Assembly (NCBI GenBank): GCA_027485405.1
Contig: JAIXRB010000083.1
Coordinates: 1 to 15,569 of the forward strand
DNA length: 15,569 nucleotides
Source of the DNA: Leptospiraceae bacterium
GTDB taxonomy: Bacteria; Spirochaetota; Leptospiria; Leptospirales; Leptospiraceae
Direction of reading: 5' to 3'
Every line of letters begins with the position of its first letter. The stretch's first letter is position 1. This document shows, in pieces, positions 1 through 7,586 of the stretch. The notes under the pieces are model-generated. The model made no database searches, was not told where the DNA came from, and worked only from the letters and a program-made list of their open reading frames with translations. The translations under genes and the position numbers were made by a program.

Positions 1-17
1 GAGGGAAAAGAAAAGAA

Positions 18-1937
18 TTGATAGGCATCAGTATAGCCATTTTATACTCTATTGTTAATGTTTCAGCAGGATTAGCCTTTAAGTCTCTCTTAACATTTTT
101 TGGGGTAAAAAATGAATTGGGAAAACCACTCTGGACCATAAATGCATACTTTCTCGCTGGAACTGTAGTTTTATCAAATATATGGATGATAATTTCTTTC
201 TTCGGAATGCTGAACAGCTACTTTATAGTAGCTGTTGGTTTTCTTTTTTTAACCTTTTTTGTTCCTGGTTTGCAGGATTCTATTCGAAAACCTAGGACTC
301 TGAGTCGTTCCTTGGTATATATTAAGAACAAGCAAGTTCTGCTGGCTTTGATTTTGGTAATAGTTTTTCAGTTAGCTCAGGCGGCTTATTTTACTTCTCC
401 AGCAGGGGATGCTGATGCATTTTATTTTGTAATTCCAAAACTTATTTCTGAAACAGGCAGAATAGTCGCTCAGCCTAATTATTTTGTTTCCTCACAGATC
501 GGTCTCTTCACTGAATTGCATTATTCTGCTCTAATTTCTGTTTATAGCGTAAACACAGCGAAATTTTTTACTCTAATCTATGCTTCTTCAGGTCTTCTTC
601 TATTACTTCAAGTTGCACATTATTTAGGATCCAGAAGAATCGGAATTATTTCCGTTATTGTTTTCTTACTTTCTTCGTCATTTTTTGTAACCCATATTTA
701 TGATGGAAAAGTGGATATCTATGGAGGTGTTTTAGGGCTTGCTGCTATCATTAATGCGGTAATTTATGTGGGTAATAAAAGAATACTGTTCTGGTTATTT
801 AGCTCTTTATTTTTCGGTGCTGCAATCATTGCAAAATTCTCTAATATTCCAATCCTTATAGTAGCCATTTCGTGTATATTAATCTATAAACCCGTGACTC
901 TTTTTTTAAAAAACATTAAAAATGGGAACTTGCACATCTCGTATTTTAAGGACTTATCCACTTCAATAGATCGAAATTTTTTTTTAATGATCCTTTTAGG
1001 ACTATTTCTTGCTTCAATAAGTATTATTCCGCATTTAATAAAAAATTACATTTTATTTAGTGAACCATTCGCTCCATTTTATTTCTTTAAAGCAGGCAGT
1101 CATTGGCTAGATCAAAACTGGTATAATAAAGAGAATACAGAATATATTCTTAAGACTTATTTTCTGGCAATTTTTTATGGCAAATATCCAATGCAAATTG
1201 GAACATTAAGTCCATTAGTTTTAGTCTTTTTTCCTTTTGTCCTGATTTTTTTAGGACAAAATAGAAGAGCTAAGATATTATTATTCGGTACTTTGGTAAG
1301 TCTAGCCTCATGGATAATCATTCGACCAGGAGTATTGGCTCCGCGGTATATAATGTCAATTCTCCTTTTGTTCATTCCGCTGGTGGCAAATGGTTTAGAA
1401 TCCTTCATTATAAAGATTCGAAAAACAATTTCATTCGAAAAGTCTATATATTTAACTCTAGTTTTAACTTTGATAATTGTCTTTTTTGATAATTTTCATT
1501 TTACTAATTTGATCAACGAATTTAGGAGGGGGGTTGTTGATTGGTGTTATTCAAGTCACAATTGTAAGCCATTGATTCAGTTAAACTCTATAGCGAAAAT
1601 CGGTGATAGAGTCTATTTTGATACTCCGTTTATTTCTTCTGCTAATGGAAAGCTTTTGGCTTGTATGCAGTCAGCCGATGATTTTTCCAAAAAGGCTAAC
1701 TTTTGGGAAAAATTAGTTGAGGGAAATTTCAAGTATATCCTCTACGGTCCTCAAGGGGAAAGGGATGTTTCGGAAGATATTGCACAACTACCTAAGGATA
1801 TTAGAATCAAAGTCATCTTTGAAGACAAATCCAGTTCTTTATTTCAAATTATTAGTTCTTCGAATAGGGTTATTCCAAAATATGATTGTGCAAAGTCGAA
1901 GGAATTAGGCTTTCTAAGAGTATATCCAATTGAATAG
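18..1937 (+). CDS. Polytopic membrane protein, GT-C (ArnT/PMT-like) glycosyltransferase family
   Basis: The product is about 639 residues, with roughly 12 hydrophobic membrane segments between residues 1 and 490 and a soluble C-terminal domain from about 495 to the end. An Asp motif, DAD at 131-133, sits just after a membrane segment and is followed by FYFVIPKLISETGRI. This layout matches the first extracytoplasmic loop of GT-C enzymes, where the acidic motif contacts the polyprenyl-phosphate sugar donor. KNYILFSEPFAPFY (342-355) resembles the later 'KNyi..G.PfyP' element of the same group, and RPGVLAPRY (436-444) resembles a lipid-head-group Arg motif. The role inferred is transfer of a sugar from a lipid carrier on the periplasmic side, or a related step in surface glycan assembly. 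The start used is TTG with GAGGG about 12 bases upstream. No in-frame stop precedes it, so the gene could begin outside the window. A Wzy-type polymerase is a less likely alternative. Family call moderately sure; substrate unknown. Confidence 0.7.
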   Translation: MIGISIAILYSIVNVSAGLAFKSLLTFFGVKNELGKPLWTINAYFLAGTVVLSNIWMIISFFGMLNSYFIVAVGFLFLTFFVPGLQDSIRKPRTLSRSLVYIKNKQVLLALILVIVFQLAQAAYFTSPAGDADAFYFVIPKLISETGRIVAQPNYFVSSQIGLFTELHYSALISVYSVNTAKFFTLIYASSGLLLLLQVAHYLGSRRIGIISVIVFLLSSSFFVTHIYDGKVDIYGGVLGLAAIINAVIYVGNKRILFWLFSSLFFGAAIIAKFSNIPILIVAISCILIYKPVTLFLKNIKNGNLHISYFKDLSTSIDRNFFLMILLGLFLASISIIPHLIKNYILFSEPFAPFYFFKAGSHWLDQNWYNKENTEYILKTYFLAIFYGKYPMQIGTLSPLVLVFFPFVLIFLGQNRRAKILLFGTLVSLASWIIIRPGVLAPRYIMSILLLFIPLVANGLESFIIKIRKTISFEKSIYLTLVLTLIIVFFDNFHFTNLINEFRRGVVDWCYSSHNCKPLIQLNSIAKIGDRVYFDTPFISSANGKLLACMQSADDFSKKANFWEKLVEGNFKYILYGPQGERDVSEDIAQLPKDIRIKVIFEDKSSSLFQIISSSNRVIPKYDCAKSKELGFLRVYPIE

Positions 1938-1993
1938 AAATTAATCTTTGACTTATTTTGATTTTCGAACGCATTAAAGATTCTTTCTTGAGT

Positions 1994-2170
1994 TCATTGA
2001 TATTTTTTATAAAACTTGCTTAGTAGAATTATAATAGCAATCAGCAGTTCGATCCAATAGGCAATGACGACTGCAGAAAAATATGGAATTTTCAACCCGT
2101 AATTCCTGGTTTTCAATAAGTTAAAGAGAAAAATCTACCTAAAGTAATGAATTGGTGAATTAGTAAACAC
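1994..2170 (-). pseudogene. Possible remnant of the C-terminal end of a membrane protein
   Basis: Read on the minus strand, one frame gives VFTNSPIHYFR, a TAG stop at 2137-2135, then IFLFNLLKTRNYGLKIPYF and a hydrophobic helix of the form AYWIELLIAIIILLSKFY before a TGA at 1996-1994. A neighbouring frame across the TAG reads HQFITLGRFFSLTY, so a frameshift plus a stop is possible. A final hydrophobic segment with a Lys/Tyr-rich tail is typical of the end of polysaccharide flippases, polymerases or acyltransferases, all expected in such loci. It is too short to assign to a family, and chance coding potential in A+T-rich DNA is possible. Confidence 0.3.
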
Positions 2171-2672
2171 AACTAGAGATTATATAATCGGAATTCAGTG
2201 AAAGGGTATTTCTATTTCTAATTAAGAATTGCGATGATTCTAAGGATTAAAATAGTAGAAAACATTTACATGTTAACAACTTGATTCAAGTAGGTATTGA
2301 AAACTTCCAAAAACAGTTGAATAGGTTGTAGGGTATTCAAGATATTTGGGCTATGACTCAACAAATTTAGAAATGTCATCAATAAAGATAATCAAATGTT
2401 AATAATTCTCTGTGAATGCGAAGCTACCTCACTTCTAATTGAAGAAAGAGGTGGTTATGGAAGGCTTTCGGATCGGTAGACCCAAGGACGATGCCTCCAA
2501 TTTCAAGCAACTATTCTTCCTTAAAAAAGTCTATATTTATTCCGCACAGGTAAATGATGTTTAATATAAAGCCTAAGCAATTCAGGATTTTAATTCTTTG
2601 AATCAGCAGATTAAATGAAAGAAAGGTGAAATTGAAGGTTCAAATCTATAAAATTTTGCAGAAAAAATTTTT

Positions 2673-2700
2673 TTGAGCAAAGAGAGATACATCGTATTTT
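2673..2700 (+). promoter_or_regulatory. Candidate sigma-70-type promoter for the operon
   Basis: TTGAGC at 2673-2678 is followed, after 16 bases, by TATTTT at 2695-2700. This is about 73 bases ahead of the first operon start at 2774. It is the best -35/-10 pair I found in the gap, and it follows an A/T-rich stretch that could act as an UP-like element. Such pairs arise by chance in A+T-rich DNA, so this is only a candidate. Confidence 0.22.
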
Positions 2701-2773
2701 CTAACAGCGTCGATGGCTGAAAATAGAAAATATCCTGAGAATGTGGGAAAATGAATATATTAAATTTTAGTGT

Positions 2774-3670
2774 ATGCCTTTGAAAAAAATTTTAATTTTT
2801 GGAGGAAGTGGTTTATTGGGAAACCATGCATCTAGATTCTTCCACAAGAAAAACTACGAGGTCTTTTCCTCCTTCAATCGTCACAAACCGAAGGACAGCA
2901 GTGTTAATAGTATTAAAGTTGATGTTCAAAATCAAGATGAACTCCTTTCAATTTTAAAAGCAATTCGTCCTGAAGTTATTCTGAATTGTTCGGGATTGAC
3001 AAGCATCGAGGAATGTGAAAAAGAAAAAGGAAAAGCTCGGATACTGCATGAGGACTTTCCTGAGTTTTTAGCAAAATATACATCTGATAACAATGTGAAT
3101 AATATTCATATTTCTACAGATCATCTTTGGGATGGGAAAAAGAGTTTTTACAGAGAGACTGAGGAACCGAATCCTATTAACACTTATGGATGGACTAAAG
3201 CTCAAGGTGAAATGAAAGTGATTCTATACAACCCAGCTTCATTGATCATTAGAACGAACTTTTTTGGAAAAGGAACGGAATGGCGGGAGTCATTTTCTGA
3301 TTGGGCAATTCGTCAACTGAAGGAAAGGAAAACCTTTTTTGGCTATGAAGATGTCTATTTCACACCTATCTCAATATCTTTCCTGATTGAATATATGAGT
3401 CAATTAATGATGCAAACAGCTCAAGGAATTTTTCATATTGCAGGATCGGAAAGATTATCAAAATATGAATTTATACAAAGAATTGCACATGTACATAGTT
3501 TAGATGATAGTAATTTAGAGAAATCAAAATATTGGATTAAAGATAGTAGAATAGATCGTCCCCTTGATATGTCGCTTAGTACTGAAAAAGTAAGTAAACA
3601 TTTAAAGCGATATATGCCCGACTGCCATCAATCTGTTAATAGTTTAGTTAAGGATACAGCGGAAGAGTAA
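2774..3670 (+). CDS. RmlD-like SDR sugar-nucleotide reductase (dTDP-4-dehydrorhamnose reductase family)
   Basis: This 298-residue protein is an extended/RmlD-type SDR that would reduce a keto group on a nucleotide sugar with NAD(P)H in the cytoplasm. The N-terminal Rossmann motif is GGSGLLG (10-16). NCSGLTSIEECE (71-82) matches the RmlD 'N.a..T.vd.cE' block, STDHLWDG (114-121) matches the 'STDyvFdG' block, and YGWTK (138-142) is the catalytic YxxxK. RTNFFG (160-165) and RPLDMSLST (262-270) are typical C-terminal substrate-side blocks. Length is normal for the family. No rmlA, rmlB or rmlC homologue accompanies it here, so rhamnose synthesis is not implied; a role in finishing the heptose-like sugar made by the next genes is as likely. 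The ATG lacks a clear Shine-Dalgarno, but the Rossmann motif starts ten residues in, which supports it. It is the first gene of the operon. Confidence 0.82.
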   Translation: MPLKKILIFGGSGLLGNHASRFFHKKNYEVFSSFNRHKPKDSSVNSIKVDVQNQDELLSILKAIRPEVILNCSGLTSIEECEKEKGKARILHEDFPEFLAKYTSDNNVNNIHISTDHLWDGKKSFYRETEEPNPINTYGWTKAQGEMKVILYNPASLIIRTNFFGKGTEWRESFSDWAIRQLKERKTFFGYEDVYFTPISISFLIEYMSQLMMQTAQGIFHIAGSERLSKYEFIQRIAHVHSLDDSNLEKSKYWIKDSRIDRPLDMSLSTEKVSKHLKRYMPDCHQSVNSLVKDTAEE

Positions 3671-3734
3671 TTATAGTCTGGATTTTTTTGAAATGATTGA
3701 CAGAAAAGACAGTTAAAAAATTTCTCATTTTTTT

Positions 3735-4295
3735 ATGAAAACTGAAATCAATAATTACATCCAAAAACTTTCCAAAATCTTCACAGATGATAGGAGTTCA
3801 GAAATCGAATTCTTAGCAAACTCAATGCTCCAAGCTTGGAGAAAAAAAAACACCCTTTTCATCTGCGGCAATGGTGGAAGCGCAGGGAATGCAATTCATC
3901 TAGCCAATGATTTTAACTATGGAATTTCAAAATCTGATGGAATTGGAATGAGAGTTGATGCGCTCTCTGCAAACTCTTCCGTTATCACATGCCTTGGAAA
4001 TGACATCGGATACGAAAATATCTTCTCTCAACAATTGGAAGTAAAGGCATCGAAGGAGGATCTTTTACTCGTTCTTTCGGGAAGTGGGAATTCTCCAAAT
4101 ATTCTTCGAGCCTTGGAAGTTGGGAATAAAATCGGAATGAAAACATTTGCTATCGTAGGGTACAAAGGGGGAAAGGCAAAGGAGACGGCTCAATACCCCA
4201 TCCATTTTCCAATTGATGATATGCAAATTGCCGAAGACTCTCAACTGATTGTGGGTCATATGATTATGCAATGGATGTGCGAGCAATCTAAATGA
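3735..4295 (+). CDS. gmhA: SIS-domain phosphosugar isomerase, GmhA (sedoheptulose-7-phosphate isomerase)-like
   Basis: The 186-residue protein is a single SIS domain of GmhA length. GmhA converts sedoheptulose 7-phosphate to D-glycero-D-manno-heptose 7-phosphate, the first step to nucleotide-activated heptose. CGNGGSAGNAIHLANDF (44-60) is the phosphate/substrate loop and LVLSGSGNSPN (112-122) the second SIS phosphate-binding loop; AEDSQLIVGHMI (166-177) is the C-terminal helix. Compared with E. coli GmhA as I recall it, His55 and His175 are kept, while the E65 position appears to be Asp59 and the Gln172 position appears to be Glu167. The substrate may therefore differ. The nucleotidyltransferase and kinase genes downstream fit a heptose pathway. 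The stop overlaps the next gene's start (ATGA at 4292-4295), indicating translational coupling. Isomerase class is fairly sure, exact substrate less so. Confidence 0.8.
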   Translation: MKTEINNYIQKLSKIFTDDRSSEIEFLANSMLQAWRKKNTLFICGNGGSAGNAIHLANDFNYGISKSDGIGMRVDALSANSSVITCLGNDIGYENIFSQQLEVKASKEDLLLVLSGSGNSPNILRALEVGNKIGMKTFAIVGYKGGKAKETAQYPIHFPIDDMQIAEDSQLIVGHMIMQWMCEQSK

Positions 4296-5287
4296 GAAAA
4301 TCAATCGTAACTGGTGGAGCTGGGTTTATCGGAAGTCATCTAGTCGATAAACTCTTGGGCAATGGTCATCAAGTTACTGTAATCGATAACCTTAGTACAG
4401 GAAGGCTTTTGAACCTTGACCATGTAAATGACAAAATCAAATTCATTGAAGCTGATATTTCAGAGCCAGGGAATTGGGTTTCTGAATTCAAAGAAGCTGA
4501 TTATGTTTATCACATGGCTGCACTTGCAGATATAGTTCCTAGCATTCAAAATCCAGAAGGATATTATAAATCCAATGTAAATGGAACTTTCAATGTTTTG
4601 CAAGCGGCAAGACTAAGTGATGAACTTAAGAAACTGGTGTATGCCGCTTCCTCCTCCTGCTATGGGATTCCTGATGAATATCCTACAAAGGAAACAGCTG
4701 AAATCAGACCTCAATATCCTTATGCCCTAACAAAAAGAATGGGAGAAGAATTGGTTTTGCACTGGGGACAAGTATATAAGCTTCCAGTGATCTCCACACG
4801 GTTCTTCAATGTTTATGGTCCAAGATCCAGAACATCAGGTACTTACGGTGCAGTATTTGGTGTTTTTTTGGCACAAAAATTGGCTAACCAGCCCTATACG
4901 GTAGTTGGAGATGGAACCCAGACAAGAGATTTTACTTTTGTATCTGATGTAGCCGATGCAATCTATTCTGCTTCTCATTCTGATGTGACTGGGAAAATAT
5001 TCAATGTAGGTAGTGGAAAAACAATTTCAGTGAATCGGATTGTCGAGTTATTGGGAGGAGACAAAGTTCACATACCCAAAAGACCTGGAGAACCAGATTG
5101 CACTTTTGCCGATATTGAAAAGATCAAATCTTTAATCGGTTGGTCACCTAAAGTATCCATAGAAGACGGCATTCAGGAACTCATTCGAAAAATTGACTAT
5201 TGGCGAGAAGCTCCTGTCTGGACCCCAGACAAAATCAAGGATGCCACTTCGGATTGGTTCAAGTACCTAGGAAATGCAATCAATTGA
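4292..5287 (+). CDS. NAD-dependent epimerase/dehydratase (UDP-glucose 4-epimerase-like extended SDR)
   Basis: This 331-residue extended SDR would act on a nucleotide-bound sugar at C4 or nearby, using tightly bound NAD. TGGAGFIG (7-14) is the dinucleotide-binding motif and Asp32 closes strand 2 as in NAD-preferring members. SSSCYG (120-125) carries the active-site Ser, and YALTK (144-148) is the catalytic Tyr-Lys pair. RFFNVYGPR (170-178) and GDGTQTRDFTFVSDV (206-220) are the usual nucleotide-sugar-binding blocks. The last 25 residues (APVWTPDKIKDATSDWF, 307-323) form an extension beyond the typical SDR end. It lies between a GmhA-like isomerase and a HddC-like nucleotidyltransferase, so a GDP- or other NDP-heptose is a plausible substrate. 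It overlaps the next gene by 14 bases. The reaction (epimerase versus dehydratase) cannot be decided by reading. Confidence 0.82.
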   Translation: MRKSIVTGGAGFIGSHLVDKLLGNGHQVTVIDNLSTGRLLNLDHVNDKIKFIEADISEPGNWVSEFKEADYVYHMAALADIVPSIQNPEGYYKSNVNGTFNVLQAARLSDELKKLVYAASSSCYGIPDEYPTKETAEIRPQYPYALTKRMGEELVLHWGQVYKLPVISTRFFNVYGPRSRTSGTYGAVFGVFLAQKLANQPYTVVGDGTQTRDFTFVSDVADAIYSASHSDVTGKIFNVGSGKTISVNRIVELLGGDKVHIPKRPGEPDCTFADIEKIKSLIGWSPKVSIEDGIQELIRKIDYWREAPVWTPDKIKDATSDWFKYLGNAIN

Positions 5288-6050
5288 TCGAATAGCAGTA
5301 GTTCTCCTTGCCGCAGGTTTGGGAACTCGATTAAAACCTCACACGGAATATTTGCCTAAATGTTTGATGCCGATCCAAGGAATTCCTCTCTTGGAATACT
5401 GGATTCGAATGCTTTTTGAATTGGGCATAGAGGATATATTAGTAAACCTTCACTATCGTTCTGATGATGTAAAAGAATTTCTAAAAAGGGATATCTTTAA
5501 AGGTAAAATTAAAACTTCTTTTGAAGAAAATTTATTGGGCACAGCAGGCACACTTCGCGCCAACTTCAATACATTAAAAGACAAAACGATATTACTCATT
5601 CATGCTGATAATCTTTGTGTTTGTGATTTCAAAGAATTCTTTTACTTTCACTTTCTGAAAAGACCGAAGGACACAGAAATTACCATGATGACTTTTGAGA
5701 CTGATGTTCCTGAAAGTTGCGGTATAGTAGAAACTGATACATTGGGGAAAGTGAATCAGTTCCATGAGAAAGTAAAGAACCCTCCAAGTAATTTAGCAAA
5801 CGCAGCTATCTACTTACTAGAGCCAACCGTTTTAGAGTTCATAGAGAAGAATAAACTCAGTGATTTTAGCTTGGAAGTAATTCCCAAATTTTTGATAAAA
5901 ATCGCAACGTGGAAGAATTCCAAGATCATGAGGGATATTGGAAACCCAGCCCAGTTGAAAGAAGCTCAGAAAGTGAAACTTCCTATTGAAGCAGTGCAAG
6001 ACAGTTGGTTTCAAACCTTTCAACAAAATCCAGTTCACTCCCTCATTTAA
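5274..6050 (+). CDS. Sugar-1-phosphate nucleotidyltransferase, HddC/RmlA-like
   Basis: The 258-residue protein is a GT-A-fold NTP-transferase that would join a sugar 1-phosphate to a nucleotide with release of pyrophosphate. LAAGLGTRLKPHTEYLPK (12-29) is the signature GxGTRLxPxTxxxPK loop with the catalytic Arg and Lys. ENLLGTAG (85-92) is the base-recognition block and HADN (110-113) holds the metal-binding Asp112. FHEKVKNP (163-170) corresponds to the F.EKP sugar-binding element, and RDIGNP (220-225) is the late family block. The compact length, lacking the left-handed beta-helix of GlmU, fits HddC (D-glycero-D-manno-heptose 1-phosphate guanylyltransferase) or short mannose-1-phosphate enzymes. 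The GmhA-like and HldE-like neighbours favour a heptose substrate. Its stop is 3 bases before the next start. Nucleotide specificity (GDP, ADP, CDP) is not readable. Confidence 0.82.
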   Translation: MQSIDRIAVVLLAAGLGTRLKPHTEYLPKCLMPIQGIPLLEYWIRMLFELGIEDILVNLHYRSDDVKEFLKRDIFKGKIKTSFEENLLGTAGTLRANFNTLKDKTILLIHADNLCVCDFKEFFYFHFLKRPKDTEITMMTFETDVPESCGIVETDTLGKVNQFHEKVKNPPSNLANAAIYLLEPTVLEFIEKNKLSDFSLEVIPKFLIKIATWKNSKIMRDIGNPAQLKEAQKVKLPIEAVQDSWFQTFQQNPVHSLI

Positions 6051-6053
6051 GAA

Positions 6054-7586
6054 ATGACATCCGTCCAAGAAAAAATCATCTCCGTAGATTCCTCCAATTT
6101 AAAGTCTTTTTCAAAATTGGAAGAAAACGAAGTATTGGGATTTGGTCATTTTAACGTAATCCATCCTGGTCACGTTCGTTATTTGCAACATGCAAAGTCG
6201 CTAGGGTCGAAGCTAGTGATTGCCCTTTTGGGCGAGACTTTGATTGAGGAACCACAAAAGATAGAATACTTTTCCGAACAAGACAGAGCTTTTGGTCTGG
6301 CTTCTCTTCATATCGTTGACAAAGTTTTTATCATCAACGGTATTTCTTTAAATCAGTTTATAACCCAACTCCAGCCAAGAACATTTGTATTGGGAAAAGA
6401 ATACAAAAAAACAAGCAGGGCTGATATGATTGAAGCGATTCAAACTCTCGATAAAAATGGGGGGAAGCCCGTTTACCATGCGGGAGAAATTCACTATGCC
6501 AGTGCAGATCTTTTGCATGGAACATCTCAATCAATAGAAGAAGAGAGAAAATTACTTTTTCAGCAAACATGTAAGAGGCAAAACATAAAAATAAAATCAT
6601 TAATCAACCAAATCTATAATTTTAAAAAGATGAGTTTGCTAGTGATTGGGGATACAATCGTAGATCAGTATGTAGCTTGTGATGCGATTGGAATGAGTGC
6701 AGAAGCTCCCGTTTTGGTTGTAAAAGAATTAGAATCTCGTGAATTTGTGGGCGGAGCTGGTGTTGTTTCTGCTCATGTGAATGCATTGGGTGCTAACTGC
6801 ACATTTCTTTCCGTCGTGGGAAAAGATGAAAACGCAAAGCTTGTCAAATCAAATTTAGAATCACAGGGAATCGAAGTTCATTTAGTTGAAGATTCTTCCA
6901 GGCCAACTACTTTTAAGATTCGCTACATGGTTGAAAATCAGAAACTCTTTAGAGTCAGCAGGATGAAAGAACATTCTGTTCCAGAAAGTGTGGAAGAGGA
7001 ACTGATTCAAAAGATTCAAGAATTCAGCAATTCTGTAGATGGTATCGTAGTCTGTGATTTCGTATATGGATTGATAACTCCCCGGGTGTTACAGTGCATT
7101 CAATCGATTGCAAAAGAAAAAAACATCAAATTGTTTGGTGACTTGCAATGCAGTTCTCAAGTTGGAAATATCTCTAAGTTCCAAGATTTCCATCTACTGT
7201 GTCCAACAGAAAGAGAAGCCCGAATTGCACTAAGTAACCAAGAAGATGGAATCGAGTGGATTGCAAATACCCTTTTGGACAAAACAAATTCAGAACACTT
7301 GATTGTGAAATTGGGAGCTGACGGTTTTGTTGCATATACGAAGCAAGGTCATGAAGACACTTACAAAGAACACTTTCCAGCCTTAGTTTCCAATCCTGTG
7401 GATGTGGCGGGGGCGGGTGATTCTTTGCTCGCAGCAATGGCAACAAGCTTGTGTGCTGGAGCAAATATTATGGAAGCATCTGCAGTCGGTGCCTGCATGG
7501 CGGCATTAGCAGTACAGAGAGTCGGAAATATTCCTGTTACCCAGGACCAATTGGTAAATTATTTAAATAAACTGGAGTTTGTTTGA
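6054..7586 (+). CDS. HldE/RfaE-like bifunctional protein: N-terminal nucleotidyltransferase domain, C-terminal PfkB-family heptose-type kinase
   Basis: This 510-residue protein has the two activities of HldE: phosphorylation of heptose 7-phosphate at C1 and nucleotidyl transfer. The domains are in the opposite order to E. coli HldE. Residues 27-155 form a cytidylyltransferase-like Rossmann domain with GHFNVIHPGH (31-40, HxGH motif). The later ST-rich signature (CSTTNII in HldE) is not evident; HYASADLL (147-154) sits in that place. Residues 193-508 form a PfkB/ribokinase-type kinase: GDTIVDQY (199-206), VGGAGVVSAHVNALGA (232-247), and the anion hole and catalytic base DVAGAGDSLLAA (450-461, Asp456). 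The lesion-like change in the first domain suggests it may be altered or specialised, while the upstream HddC-like gene could perform nucleotidyl transfer instead. It overlaps the next gene by one base (TGATG). Kinase call strong; first-domain activity uncertain. Confidence 0.82.
   Translation: MTSVQEKIISVDSSNLKSFSKLEENEVLGFGHFNVIHPGHVRYLQHAKSLGSKLVIALLGETLIEEPQKIEYFSEQDRAFGLASLHIVDKVFIINGISLNQFITQLQPRTFVLGKEYKKTSRADMIEAIQTLDKNGGKPVYHAGEIHYASADLLHGTSQSIEEERKLLFQQTCKRQNIKIKSLINQIYNFKKMSLLVIGDTIVDQYVACDAIGMSAEAPVLVVKELESREFVGGAGVVSAHVNALGANCTFLSVVGKDENAKLVKSNLESQGIEVHLVEDSSRPTTFKIRYMVENQKLFRVSRMKEHSVPESVEEELIQKIQEFSNSVDGIVVCDFVYGLITPRVLQCIQSIAKEKNIKLFGDLQCSSQVGNISKFQDFHLLCPTEREARIALSNQEDGIEWIANTLLDKTNSEHLIVKLGADGFVAYTKQGHEDTYKEHFPALVSNPVDVAGAGDSLLAAMATSLCAGANIMEASAVGACMAALAVQRVGNIPVTQDQLVNYLNKLEFV

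Larger units (their letters stand above)
1938..2773. other. 836-base region without a convincing intact gene
   Basis: Stops are frequent in all frames. Three things are visible. (1) A minus-strand remnant of a membrane-protein C-terminus lies at 1994-2170. (2) A 35-codon reading frame lies at 2457-2564 on the plus strand, with an AAGAGGTGG Shine-Dalgarno-like stretch just before its ATG. Its product begins MEGFRIGRPKDDASNF and matches nothing I recognise. (3) A candidate promoter lies at 2673-2700. I see no tRNA, CRISPR repeat, clear IS inverted repeats or strong rho-independent terminator. It separates the membrane-protein gene from the nucleotide-sugar operon and looks like an old recombination or decay site. 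Confidence 0.6.

Noticed and set aside
1175..1408. Minus-strand reading frame of 77 codons
   Set aside because: It lies wholly inside the intact membrane-protein gene, has no recognisable domain and looks like an antisense shadow.
1940..1990. Possible rho-independent terminator (AATCTTT ... AAAGATT)
   Set aside because: The stem is only about seven A/T-rich pairs around a loop of about 30 bases, with no proper T-run, so it is not convincing.
1938..2773. Insertion-sequence remnant
   Set aside because: The gap invites this idea, but no terminal inverted repeats, target duplication or transposase motif could be recognised.
3697..3725. TTGACA-like promoter before the SIS isomerase
   Set aside because: The -35 hexamer is good but I see no acceptable -10 at 15-18 bases, and the 64-base gap does not by itself call for an internal promoter.
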